From positions 2,064,909-2,128,908 of the forward strand of contig CABFPE010000051.1 in NCBI GenBank assembly GCA_900660155.1: a stretch of DNA of 64,000 nt, written 5' to 3'. The notes beneath the pieces are model-generated. The model did no database searches. It was not told where the DNA came from and worked only from the letters and a program-made list of their open reading frames with translations. This DNA comes from Hofstenia miamia (lineage: Eukaryota; Xenacoelomorpha; Acoela; Hofsteniidae). The translations under genes were made by a program, and so were the position numbers. Of this stretch, positions 1 to 9,778 are shown one piece after another (positions within the stretch are counted from its first letter, which is position 1; each line of letters begins with the position of its first letter).

Positions 1-1332
1 AAAAACACGATTTTTAAAGCATACAGTTCAACGATAATTTAAATGTAACAAAATTTTAGACTAGCACAATGGATTGGTACAATACGTCATTTCTAGCTAC
101 GCCTCTTGTTTATGTCGACGGGTAGAGTCATGGGTCATAACTTTGACCCATTTCCAACTCTGTTTCAATTATATTGTAGATGCCTCCAAAAGTATTAAGG
201 TTTAACAAAAATCTTTTGGTATATGTTACGTATAGATATTTTTCAATAAATTTCTGTCAATTGAAATAATATAAACTATATTTCCACTATAAGAACTCTG
301 AATTTTACATTTCTGACTTAAACTTTGTATTAAGCAGATGAACACCACTGGGTCTTGGACAGGGTTGGACCTACAATTTGTGTTATATGAATTGAAAATG
401 AACGTTTTCCTTGATAATAAAGTCGTAAATTAAAAATATATTCTGTTTCATGTGGAGGTTGTTTGGCAGATCAAATAGTCAGTTACTATGACATTTGTAA
501 CTAACATTCGTTAAATGAACTCATCAGTTGAAAGTTGAATTCCTGTAAGCTTGCGACCCATTTTTAGTGATATATGGCAAAACATTACAGAGATAATAAA
601 CATTGGGAAAGATAAAAACAGCAATGCAACGGCTAAGTAAATCAGTAAATTTAGAGAAGCGTGCAGGAGAAATAAACACATAAGGAGTTGCTCTTTCACA
701 TCAAGTGTGACAGTTTTTGAAGTATGTCTCGATATCTTTTAAAAACACAATACAGCCTTCTCACAGTTTATCTCTTAACTTATCAACAGCCGAGCCTATT
801 CTGCCGCACTAAATGAAATCAGGGTCCGTTTGTTATTTTTAAATGTTATGTTGAATCCAACGCGAAAATTAATAATTTTGACAAAATAAGCGTTCCTCTA
901 TAAAAATGGATATCATTTGGCACCCATGTAACTTTATTAGGGGTCCACAGCCACATACAGAAAAATAGTGATTTGGAGGGGTCAACGGTGACACTTTGGT
1001 GATACACAGGCCAATTATAATTCAGAACGATTTTCATTACTGAGATTGGAATTTTTACAGAAATTTGCACTATTTTCAAATACTAAAAGTAAAAATATTC
1101 ATTTTTTGCTTAATTATCTTAAAAAATATATATTATGAATTATATACTGATGTTCTATGAAAATTAATTGTCTAAATATTTCATTTGCATTAATTGAGTT
1201 TTCCTTCAAAATAAAGCACAATCATTTACTATATCTCTAAAATTAACAATTCCTCTACTATTTTATTAGTGATTTCTTGCGGAGGGTGGGGCTGGAATCC
1301 AGCTAAAAAATTAAGAGGAAATAAGGTCCATG
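1..1332. other. intergenic, no gene recognised
   Basis: AT-rich sequence with only short chance open frames on both strands. None shows a recognisable domain, good splice signals or a protein-like composition. I see no repeat structure before the transposon terminus that starts at 1333. Confidence 0.5.
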
Positions 1333-1356
1333 GGCAAAAAAGGTTGAGAAACACTG
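1333..1356 (-). mobile_element. isolated hAT-type transposon terminus
   Basis: Read on the minus strand from 1356, the sequence begins CAGTGTTTCTCAACCTTTTT. This closely resembles the terminal repeat of Charlie/SPIN-like hAT elements (CAG, then a TTCTCAACC core). A matching opposite end was not found nearby, so it is either a truncated copy or its partner has decayed. The identification rests on remembered hAT end consensus and needs a repeat-library search. Confidence 0.45.
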
Positions 1357-1737
1357 CTTGAAAATAAACATTGGCCTTCTCACTTCCCCGTGTACATAAT
1401 TGTTCATCTACTCTATATAGTATTTTTTCGCAAGGTATATGTAGTATTCTGAAGCTTTCAAAAAAAATTGGTTTAAAATGACAATCATTTGCGATTTTGT
1501 ATTGAAATGTGTTGTTAACGTAAGAACTGATTACATCTCAGTGGAAATTTCTACACTATTTCAAAACTACGGGTTGTTTTTGCCTTGTTGCTTCTATATT
1601 TTACTTGTAATTGAAACCCTAGGTGAAGAATTATACTTGGCTTGAAATATTAAGATTCTAGTGGGTAGAAGATATTTGTACCGGTGTGCAGTGACCGTTT
1701 TATAGTTATACCCAACCGGCTACCATTAGTTTGTCAT

Positions 1738-2056
1738 TAGGACTCGGCAGTATTTCGGAAAAACCGAAAACGCGGTTTTCACTCAAATTGAAATTGAACC
1801 GAGAGAAAAAATGAAAACCGAGTTCTCGGTTTTTAGCAGAAGAATGTTTTTCCAAGAAACGATGCAGGCTCCTTGGATCAAACGCCAAAATTCTTCCCAA
1901 GTGAAATTGTGTTTTATTTGATTAACAACTTGATTTAGAGTTTTGAAAATTTAGTTTAAAAAGGTATGTTTCTCTTGAATAAAGTTTTCCAATACCAAAA
2001 GTACTTAGTTAAAAAAACCGAAAAAGAGCTTATTTTTTGGAAACCGCCGAGCACTA
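1738..2056. mobile_element. non-autonomous hAT-type MITE, 319 bp
   Basis: The left end reads TAGGACTCGGC and the reverse complement of the right end reads TAGTGCTCGGC. The flanks carry a near-perfect 8-bp target duplication: TTTGTCAT at 1730-1737 and CTTGTCAT at 2057-2064. The interior is rich in CCGAAAACCG-like inverted motifs (1755-1850 and 2014-2046), a typical subterminal arrangement. It has no coding capacity. The 8-bp duplication and the TAG ends place it in the hAT group. Confidence 0.75.
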
Positions 2057-2064
2057 CTTGTCAT

Positions 2065-3162
2065 TCATTACTTGTTCTAGAGGCCGATGGTAAACCCAGC
2101 CGTGATCCGAATCGCGAATCACTGAAGATTGACTTTACGCCATGGTGAAAACCAAGAAAACTTAAACTAAGCACTAAAAAATTTAAATTTAACCAATAAA
2201 ATAAAAGTTAAAACAAACGAAACTAAAAATAGTTATTTGAGTCAGAACGGCATTATAGTTGAGTGTGAATTTATGACGTCTGAAAAACTAAAACTAATTT
2301 TTTTTTAAATTTCGAAGCAAATCTACATTTTATCAATCATGGATCTTCGATATAAAAAAATTACTTTTCAATCTCTAAAATTGGCAATTGTGGAATATTT
2401 TTTCTGAAGTCAAGCGTGTTTTTACCCCATGTGTACCCACTTCCTTGCTCCATATCAACCCCGTCCCACCCTGTCACATGTGTTGACCAGCCTCACTTTC
2501 ATCTCTGATAAAGTGATGGAGTTTTTTTGCAGTAACTGGACAAAGCAGAAGCCTTCATTGAATAAGCTAACTTGGAAAACAGATTTCAAAATATGAATAA
2601 CTTTATATTTCATTGTTTTGTATATAATGATTAAAATAATTTATTTTGTCATTTTCACGTGTTCAAAACAGGTTATAATATTAATTTTTACAACTTTTCT
2701 CAATCAGAACACTCCAAGCTGTTTTGGAATTGATGTAACACGGGTTGCAATTTTTGTTATGAAGGCAAGCGTTTTCAAGGATTATCGATGTCAATTATTT
2801 CTGTAGCGTGCTCACCGTGTTGTTGTGAAGACGGCCTCAGAAAATTAATCAAGATGCACAATAAACTGATTAAGTGTTACTTAGGCTGATGATTGTTTGT
2901 TGTATACATGTATATATATGATTTTGTAATCTATGATGCGTTTTAAAAAAACCCAGCTCGGGGCATGTTGGCACGAAGTGTGCCACACGTTAATCATAAA
3001 ACGAATTCTTGTAAAACAATTATATATGAAAAATTTTCATTAAAATTATTGTCAACATTCAAATTAACGAATCATCATTTGCATATTCAAATATAGTTTC
3101 AGTTCATTAAAGCCACTGATTATATTTTTTTTTAATTCTGATATCCTTAACAATATTATACA
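2065..3162. other. intergenic, nothing recognised
   Basis: No open frame with a recognisable domain and no terminal-repeat pair was seen between the hAT MITE and the transposase remnant at 3163. Confidence 0.4.
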
Positions 3163-3487
3163 ATGGTTCGGAATTACATTCGAAAGAGTGATAGATCCAA
3201 CTATTCAAATGAGCAGTTAATGGCAGCAGTCTTAGAAAATCTGCAGTAATTCACATTGTCTCTTATCGTACGCTCGCTCGTTATGTTCAAAAATTTCAGT
3301 TGAAAAAATTGGCTAGATTCGTCCAAGGCAAGTTATCGACGATAAAATTGAGAATGACATAAAAGAATATGCGTTGAAACCTTCAAAGATATTCCATAAA
3401 ATAACAGATTTGCGGAAGTTAGCATACCAAGTGGCTATAACAAATACATATAGAGAATATGACGTTCATCCTTTTTTTATTCTTTGA
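3163..3487 (+). pseudogene. broken Tigger/pogo-like transposase N-terminus
   Basis: This is a decayed DNA-binding region of a pogo/Tigger-type (CENP-B-related) transposase. It starts at ATG 3163 with MVRNYIRKSDRSNYSNEQ and runs to LMAAVLENLQ before a stop. The reading then continues one frame over with AVIHIVSYRTLARYVQKF, the helix-turn-helix-like SYRTL..YV segment. It shifts again to a frame containing LRKLAYQVA and N..R.....HPF, the conserved linker of this family. At least two frame changes and a stop make it non-functional. No DDE catalytic domain follows; the frame ends near 3487. The family call rests on three ordered motifs. The precise subfamily cannot be decided by eye. Confidence 0.75.
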
Positions 3488-4081
3488 TATTTTTGCATGA
3501 TAGCGTTCATGATTATTTCTCAATATCAATGTTTTGGTTATATTTTCATTGTGATATACATATTAGATTTATTGTATTTTTTGATGTAGATTGTGTAATG
3601 AAATAACCATGGTTGGCTTTTCTGTGTCAACACGCCCCAACATGGTGCAAGTTAGAACAGAAATTTCAAATCAAATTTGGCATTAGAATGATATCTTACC
3701 AGGGAAGCTCTAGTGCGTTTCATGTGAAAGACAATTTGCATTGTACACATAAAAAATTTCAAGGCTTTATTGGGAGTCATAAAGTCAGAAAATTTCAAAA
3801 TGTGTGTCATGTTCCAACAAGCCCCCTCCCCCCTATTAGCATCATGTTTATTAATAGATTCCTATTGGTAGAAATTATAGATTACATTTGAAAAATGATT
3901 CTGCATCTTCTAAGCAATAAGGCATTCCAAATAATTGACAGTAATGGATTATGACAATTATCATATTACAACTATGAGGTAATAGTATATCGAAAATAGT
4001 TTTTGGAGTAAAGTTTTTTTAGTAGCGCAATTTGGACGGGTAGAACATATTCTGTAGCGCAATAAGGGATCGATGTCCACA
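3488..4081. other. intergenic, nothing recognised
   Basis: A 92-codon open frame at 3613-3891 (plus) has no recognisable motif and is of a length expected by chance in DNA of this composition. I saw no other structure. Confidence 0.35.
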
Positions 4082-4089
4082 CGTGAATA

Positions 4090-4395
4090 TAGAATTGTCA
4101 ACGAGCCGAAATTTTCAAGCTCGGCTCGGCTCGCCACATAGAAGCCTTCCATGAGGCTCGTTTTAGCTCGATAATTTTTTTTAAAAATATTGCGCTCTAA
4201 ATTTTTTCATAGCTCTTTCTATATTTAATAAATATTTTAAAATATGATTATAAAAAGGCATATTGAATAAAAATAAGAAATGTTTGCATAATCAAACTAA
4301 TAAGCAGAACTATAAATTTGCTTGGCTTAATAAGGCTCGTTGTATATCCAATGAAGTGCTCAAGCTCGGCTCGGCTCTGCTCGTTGACAAATCTG
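4090..4395 (+). mobile_element. hAT-type MITE family 'GAGCCGAGC', copy A
   Basis: The ends read TAGAATTGTCAACGAGC on the left and, reverse-complemented, CAGATTTGTCAACGAGC on the right. An exact 8-bp duplication CGTGAATA flanks the element (4082-4089 and 4396-4403). Both ends carry subterminal direct repeats of the unit CTCGG (AGCTCGGCTCGGCTC). The interior is AT-rich and non-coding. A second copy of the same family lies in opposite orientation at 6065-6384. Confidence 0.85.
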
Positions 4396-4595
4396 CGTGA
4401 ATATGCACAAAGTCTGCACCTGATGCAATTAACGCAGAATTCCGGGAAAACAAGCAAATATTTGTTCAAAGGCCATAATACCGATGGAGAACTCTTGCGT
4501 TTTTTTGCACAATATCTTACATTACAATTGGGAAACTATCGTGCCCAGTAATTTTTTTCTATTTGAATTTGAATCATGATGATGACGCAGAGTGA

Positions 4596-5138
4596 TTAAC
4601 CCTAGAACGGCCAACGTTGTTCCGACCTTAATCTGGCCAACGTGTGATTTTTGAAATCACACCGGTATTATGTTGTTATTATGTATAATTTTAACTTTTA
4701 TAGCTCAAGATGTATATATTTATCATTACTTTCGATAACCTGGTGTCATTTTATAAAATCTATGGAAGTTTTGCAAGAATTTCCTGAAGGATGTCATTTG
4801 TAAACAGTAAATGCCACGTTTGCAAGATGTGTCTTTGCATGCTAAGGGCTTTGGTTCAACATTGGTTCTGTCTTGCCGTCCAATATTTAATGGAGGATTT
4901 TGAGACCACAAGTTTCCGTTCTCATCAATAAGGAAACTATCCTTTCATCATTGTCAGAGTCTTCCGAGCACTCACTGTCGATGTCGCCATGACGATCAAT
5001 AAGTCCTGTTTCAGTCTCAATGTCAGATGCATCATTACCATCTTGGGCAAAATTGTCGTCACATTCTTCCTCTGAACATACTTCATCCTCTGAATCAAAT
5101 TCTTCAATAATATTTGCGGCAGCTTCAACGCCATCCAT
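4596..5138 (-). mobile_element. piggyBac-like remnant
   Basis: TTAA at 4596-4599 is followed by CCCTAGAACGGCCAACG, the pattern of a piggyBac terminus (TTAA target, CCCTAGAA end). A second GGCCAACG motif at about 4634-4641 and a 19-bp imperfect palindrome at 4643-4661 look subterminal. On the minus strand, 5138-4887 encodes an acidic leader (EEFDSEDEVCSEEECDD and SECSEDSDNDE), as is usual at the N-terminus of piggyBac-type transposases. Closer to the TTAA end (4911-4726) is a short frame with CKDTSCKRGIYC, a weak echo of the C-terminal Cys-rich tail. The catalytic middle is missing, so this looks like an internally deleted copy. The opposite TTAA end was not identified. Confidence 0.5.
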
Positions 5139-5546
5139 CTTTGCCGGGTGGTCATGGTAATGGCATTTCTACAGCGATTCAGAATATCGACTGATTTGAA
5201 GCATGTGAACAACACACAAACGCAGATTGGTCGATATTGGTAGTACAACATGACCATGAACAAAGTCACGAAACCATGTTGATTGAATGCCAGTAATTAC
5301 GTAAGAATAGCACAAAGTATGTTAGGTGAATCCAAAAATTGAATAAATGGATCATTAAATATCCTAATTAATCATTACAAAATTGATCGCTTTTATCAAT
5401 GTCGTTTGAACAGACATGCTTCACTTAAGACAGGTTATAGTCGCTTTCATACCTATGGAAGACATATTTCAGAAAAATATATGTATGCTTTGCTTAAATT
5501 TACTTATGATACAAGCCAAATTGTAAATTATTAAAAACTTCCAGCC

Positions 5547-5731
5547 TAAGGCCCGAAACACACGGTGATTATTTCGGCGCGGAATAGTGAGATAATTGGT
5601 TGTATTGTATACAAGCAAATGATAATTTACCCGCGCATAAAATTTAATAGCGAACAAACAGTGAATAATTTAATCACAGTCAATTACCTCAAGAATTGCG
5701 CGCGGAAATAATCATCGTGTTTCAAGCCTTA
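5547..5731. mobile_element. 185-bp MITE, TAAGGC..GAAACAC ends
   Basis: The left end, TAAGGCCCGAAACACACGG continuing into TGATTATTTCGGCGCG, is matched by the right end. The right end reverse-complements to TAAGGCTTGAAACACGATG and then ATTATTTCCGCGCG. The arms are about 33 bp with a few mismatches. The interior is AT-rich and non-coding. The target duplication is not clear, so the superfamily is left open. Confidence 0.7.
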
Positions 5732-6056
5732 CTAAATGTCGCATGATTATTACACTTATATGTGCAAGTGGCAAAATTATAAGGAACATATATCCTAAGT
5801 CTGACTCAACGCAGAAGACATTTATGAATATGGGAATTTTTCTTCAAACAATGATCTCCTGCTTTATTGGGCGTAATTCCAAATTTACTGCACTCGCATT
5901 AAAAATCGATATAAATCAATCTACTGAGGAATTAACGCCCCGAGAAGAAATCATATTAAATGATTAGCTCAACAATTAACTTCTGCGTCTGTGCGCTTTT
6001 CACTTTCCATGAACTAAATAAATACTATGTATATAAACTATTTAATTAATTTGTTA
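5732..6056. other. spacer between two MITEs
   Basis: A 74-codon open frame (5743-5967, plus) has no recognised motif and is probably chance. Nothing else was seen. Confidence 0.35.
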
Positions 6057-6064
6057 AATAAAAC

Positions 6065-6384
6065 CAGACTTGTCAACGGGCCGAGCTTCTAACGAGCCGA
6101 ACCAAGCTTCAGCACAGCATTTGATATTCAACGAGCCTTTATTAAGCCAAGCCAATTTATAGTTCTGCTTTTTAATTTGTTTCTGCAGATTTTCTTATTT
6201 TTTCATTCACTTTTATAATCTTATTTTAAAATGTTTATTAAATAATAGAAAGAGCTGTGCAATAATTTCTCAGAACGCAATTTTTAAAAAAAAAATATCG
6301 AGCTAAAACGAGTCTCATTGAATGGTTCTATGTGGCTATTCGAGCCGAGCTGAGCTTAAAAATTTCGGTTTGTAGACAAGTCTA
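6065..6384 (-). mobile_element. hAT-type MITE family 'GAGCCGAGC', copy B (inverted)
   Basis: This is the same family as the element at 4090-4395, in opposite orientation. The reverse complement of 6300-6384 aligns with the left arm of that copy, including CACATAGAA and the (CTCGG)n block. The ends are CAGACTTGTCAAC and, reverse-complemented, TAGACTTGTC. The flanks AATAAAAC (6057-6064) and GATAAAAC (6385-6392) form a 7-of-8 target duplication. Different targets at the two copies show separate insertions rather than a segmental inversion. Confidence 0.85.
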
Positions 6385-6634
6385 GATAAAACCATACTTA
6401 TCGACTAAATATTCTACGAAAACTTAACTCCTTAAAGGCTATTATCCTAGAGTCTGCTGCAACTCTCATTACTGCATCTCCAGTGGAGCTATGTACGATT
6501 GCGGTTCGACATTTCGGTGGGAAATGCACTGCGAAAAATTGCATTGGAATTAAGACTTTTCACGGAATTACCTAACAGCAAGCATGATGTCATTAATAAA
6601 TTTTTTCTCAAAATCTGATTACAATTGTAATAAG

Positions 6635-7124
6635 TAGGGCAACCACTTTCTAGACCTAAAAATTGCATTTATAGACCTAACGATATGATCTAAAAATCCA
6701 ATGTCTAGACCTGAAAACTAGACCTAAAAAAGCAGATTTTCGCTCAAATTTTTATTGATCGAGATTGTTATTTGCATAACAGAGCACATAATTTTCAAAG
6801 TTTTCATCTAGAAAATTTCTATCATCAGAAAGCAATTTTTTTGCTTGCTGAAGGATCGTTCCTCATCGCACTTGATGGCTGGCACCTTCTAAGTAGTTGA
6901 TAATCTGCAAGGGAAAGGTTGCCATCTCTTAGCTGGCGACAGCAATGTAATGAAAGAATAATGAATTAATGAGATATTGTGGTTTGCCATACCACTTACT
7001 GATTTAATTCATGCCATATCCAGCTTCACCTGTGAATTTTGACAAAATATGACCTATAGAACGAATTTTGACGACATATGACCTATAAGCCTTTATAGAC
7101 TTTATAGACTTTATGGTTGCCCTA
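6635..7124 (-). mobile_element. internally deleted hAT element, 490 bp
   Basis: Both ends read TAGGGCAACCA and are flanked by a perfect 8-bp duplication GTAATAAG (6627-6634, 7125-7132). Subterminal arrays of TAGACCTA-like motifs (6651-6730) and GACCTATA / TTTATAGACTTTATAGAC (7050-7112) look like transposase-binding sites. The interior keeps the C-terminal end of the element's own transposase on the minus strand (6750-6890). This is therefore a deletion derivative of an autonomous copy, not an unrelated MITE. Confidence 0.9.
6750..6890 (-). pseudogene. hAT transposase C-terminal dimerisation fragment
   Basis: The minus-strand reading gives PAIKCDEERSFSKQK, then after a one-base shift in an A-run KLLSDDRNFLDENFENYV followed by LCYANNNLD. 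This is the hAT dimerisation motif: P......ERSFS, ..LL...R..L..EN....... followed by a YANN-like end. Only about 45 residues survive and they are frameshifted, so it is inactive. Its position inside the TAGGGCAACCA-ended element ties this end family to a hAT transposase. Confidence 0.8.
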
Positions 7125-7198
7125 GTAATAAGTCTTTAAAAACCATTAGCTAAAACTACAAAAAGTACTTTGTAGTAAATAGAAAAACGTTCGTCAAG

Positions 7199-7295
7199 TA
7201 GGGCTGTTCGATGATCCAATTACTATAATCAACTATCAATCAATTCTTAACCTTCCTTGTCAATTATCAATTTTATCAATTAATCGAACAGCCTT
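7199..7295. mobile_element. 97-bp MITE, TAGGGCTGTTCGAT ends
   Basis: The left end TAGGGCTGTTCGATGATC pairs with the right end, which reverse-complements to TAAGGCTGTTCGATTAAT. The interior is a string of ATCAATCA / ATCAATTATCA motifs. No convincing target duplication was found. A longer relative is present at about 34198-34602. Confidence 0.6.
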
Positions 7296-7597
7296 AGTGT
7301 GAAAGATAGTTAATATTAAAGTAACTTCGCATTGATGAAAAGGTTACCATAGTCAGTATCAAAAACACACATTTAAGATACAAAATTATGTAGAAATAAC
7401 TTTAAAAATAAAAATCAAAAAATAGTAAAGATGCCATTAGAACTAGCAAATTTAAAAATAATTGTACATTTTAGAAGATGAATACAAAATCTAGATATCA
7501 ACTAATATAGAAAATTAAAATAGAATGGGATCTGTATCTGTATACACCTTGGTTAATCAAAATATAAGTATCAAATTGAAAACACTGTAGGGTAGAC

Positions 7598-7899
7598 GAG
7601 AGTGACATCGGGCACCCCATAAAACCCGACGACATTTCGGGTCGGGTCGAGTTCGGGTACAAAGATTAGATTATTTAAAAAATACTGATCTAAATCACCG
7701 CTTGATTTGAGAATGCTTCAATAAATTAAGCAATACAAATGAATTGCTGTTTCCCCTATCATAAAATGATTAATGACAATGATCATTTGATTGGACAGAG
7801 ATCCATAATGTCAAAGCAAAGTCAACGTTTCTGGTCGGGTCGGATAGTAAATATTCCGATTTGGTAGGGTTCATATTTACCTGACATTGTTACTCTCTA
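7598..7899. mobile_element. hAT-type MITE with CGGGTCGGGT repeats
   Basis: The left end is GAGAGTGACATCGGG and the right end reverse-complements to TAGAGAGTAACAATGTCAGG. The flanks GGGTAGAC (7590-7597) and GTGTAGAC (7900-7907) match at 7 of 8 positions. The sequence GGGTCGGGTCGAGTTCGGGT near 7640-7658 and GGTCGGGTCGG near 7832 form inverted and direct subterminal repeats. It has no coding sequence. Confidence 0.65.
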
Positions 7900-7907
7900 G
7901 TGTAGAC

Positions 7908-8354
7908 CATAACCGGTCAACTATTAGCTAGCTGTCCGTTGATAGATATAACCACATAATAACTTTTGATCCATTAAATTTAAATCGTCTAATGATAGCG
8001 GATCAATTATTGAAAATTGAAAAGAATTCAATTATGGTGTGTAATCATTGAATCTCTAGGGTTTCCAAATTAAGGCAAATTTGTGATTCTATTCGAGATG
8101 TGGATTCAACATTTATTAGATTTTTACTTAACGCATGTTACAGGAACGTATAATTTTGCAAAGCCTTTACTCCAGTTCATAGCAGAGGAGAATCCCACCT
8201 AACACCCATCGTGTCTTTTCTGGGTAAAAAGGAATAAAATAAATTTTTTATAGTTTCATAGTATGCACAACAAAGAAACTGGTCTTCTAGTTCATCTCAT
8301 TATGTACTACCAGTACAGATATAAAATTTCAAACATTTTTAATCATATTTCAAG
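7908..8354. other. intergenic, nothing recognised
   Basis: AT-rich sequence with no recognised frame or terminal-repeat pair. Confidence 0.4.
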
Positions 8355-8734
8355 AAATTCAATTTTTAAAAGAAAAAATTCACTTGTAAAACTTAAAACA
8401 AGCGATATAAAAATTGTTTTAGAATATGTTTTAAAACGTTTGTTTTTATGCAATATTTAAAACATATTTAAAAATAATTTTAAGTTGAATACTTTTAGTA
8501 TAATCTTTCTTGGTTGAAAAATACAAAACTGTAACAAAAACCGCAAATTCAATTTTTAAAAGAAAAAATTCACTTGTAAAACTTAAAACAAGCGATATAA
8601 AAATTGTTTTAGAATATGTTTTAAAACGTTTGTTTTTATGCAATATTTAAAACATATTTAAAAATAATTTTAAGTTGAATACTTTTAGTATAATCTTTCT
8701 TGGTTGAAAAATACAAAACTGTAACAAAAACCGC
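8355..8734. repeat. perfect tandem duplication, 2 x 190 bp
   Basis: The block 8355-8544 is repeated immediately as 8545-8734. I found no mismatch on reading the two copies side by side. There is no N at the junction, unlike the duplicates elsewhere in the window, so it may be a recent real duplication. An assembly artefact is still possible. It has no coding content. Confidence 0.9.
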
Positions 8735-9328
8735 TAGCTTAAATGGTAAAAGAAAAATACTGGTAACAATAATTACAAAGAAGAACAGGTACTACTAACT
8801 ACATGTAAGATACATGTAAGAAAATAATGCAACAATAGATAAAAATAAGTGAACAAAAAAACGAACACACAGTGATGGTCAGACCGAAATATTAGACAAA
8901 ATATTTTGGAAGAATTGAAAATTTGATTCAGTTTCTGAATTGAGAATTCAAATTCCATTCGAATTTTTTATTAGCCATTTAAGGTTCCTTGCTGTACCCT
9001 ATGAAGAATCTCATTAAAAAATTTTTCAAATATTTTTTTAGAAAATGATGTGACAATTGTTAAATTTTAAGACCAGGAGTGCGGCTAAGACTAGCAGAAA
9101 AAATATATTTATCACATGCTTTGTTCAAAAAAAAGTTGATAAAAATTTAATTGTAATATTTAGCATGAAATATAAATTTTAGTCACCGTATTTATACATA
9201 AACAATTTGGAACATGCTGAATAATACAAACTTTAGGGTTTTTTCCTACGTCATGCAATAGGGGGAGGGTGGGTAATTCATTAATATTTCAGACCGCATG
9301 GGTCAACTCTTTTCTTATCCATTGTCTG
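8735..9328. other. intergenic, nothing recognised
   Basis: AT-rich, with no recognised gene or repeat. Confidence 0.4.
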
Positions 9329-9778
9329 TAGAATTCGCAGATCGACATTTCTACAAGCCTCAAAATCAATGTCGATATATGCGAATGTGGAATTTCGAAT
9401 TCGATGTAACTTCAATTTTTAATTCATAATAGTGTGCATGAAACAAGAATACAATAAATATAAATATATTAACACAGCAAATTGAACAAAATGCCATGCG
9501 GTAAAAATGTTCAAGTTCTTCATCTTAGAATGCAAGGCCTTATCATTCAAAACAATTGCTATGCTGTCAATAGCATTAATGAACTTAGTGTTACAAAGGT
9601 TTCCGAAAAATATTTATGTCGATATAAGCGAATTTTCTTCTCAAGCGAGTCGGATATTTGGGTGGATGTAGACGAATAGTCGATACGGGCGACAAATGCG
9701 AATTTTTAAGGATATTTTAAGTGCAAAATGCATAAAGGGTAATTGTCGATATTCGCGAAGTAAATTATGCGAATTCTA
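9329..9778. mobile_element. 450-bp MITE with repeated TCGATAT..GCGAA motifs
   Basis: The ends read TAGAATTCGCA at 9329 and, reverse-complemented, TAGAATTCGCATAATT at 9778. The outer TA may be the target duplication, as in the Tc1/mariner group. Inside, variants of GTCGATATNNGCGAA occur at least four times (about 9371, 9619, 9681 and 9745), evenly spread like protein-binding sites. A 65-codon frame at 9482-9679 has no known domain. Confidence 0.6.
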
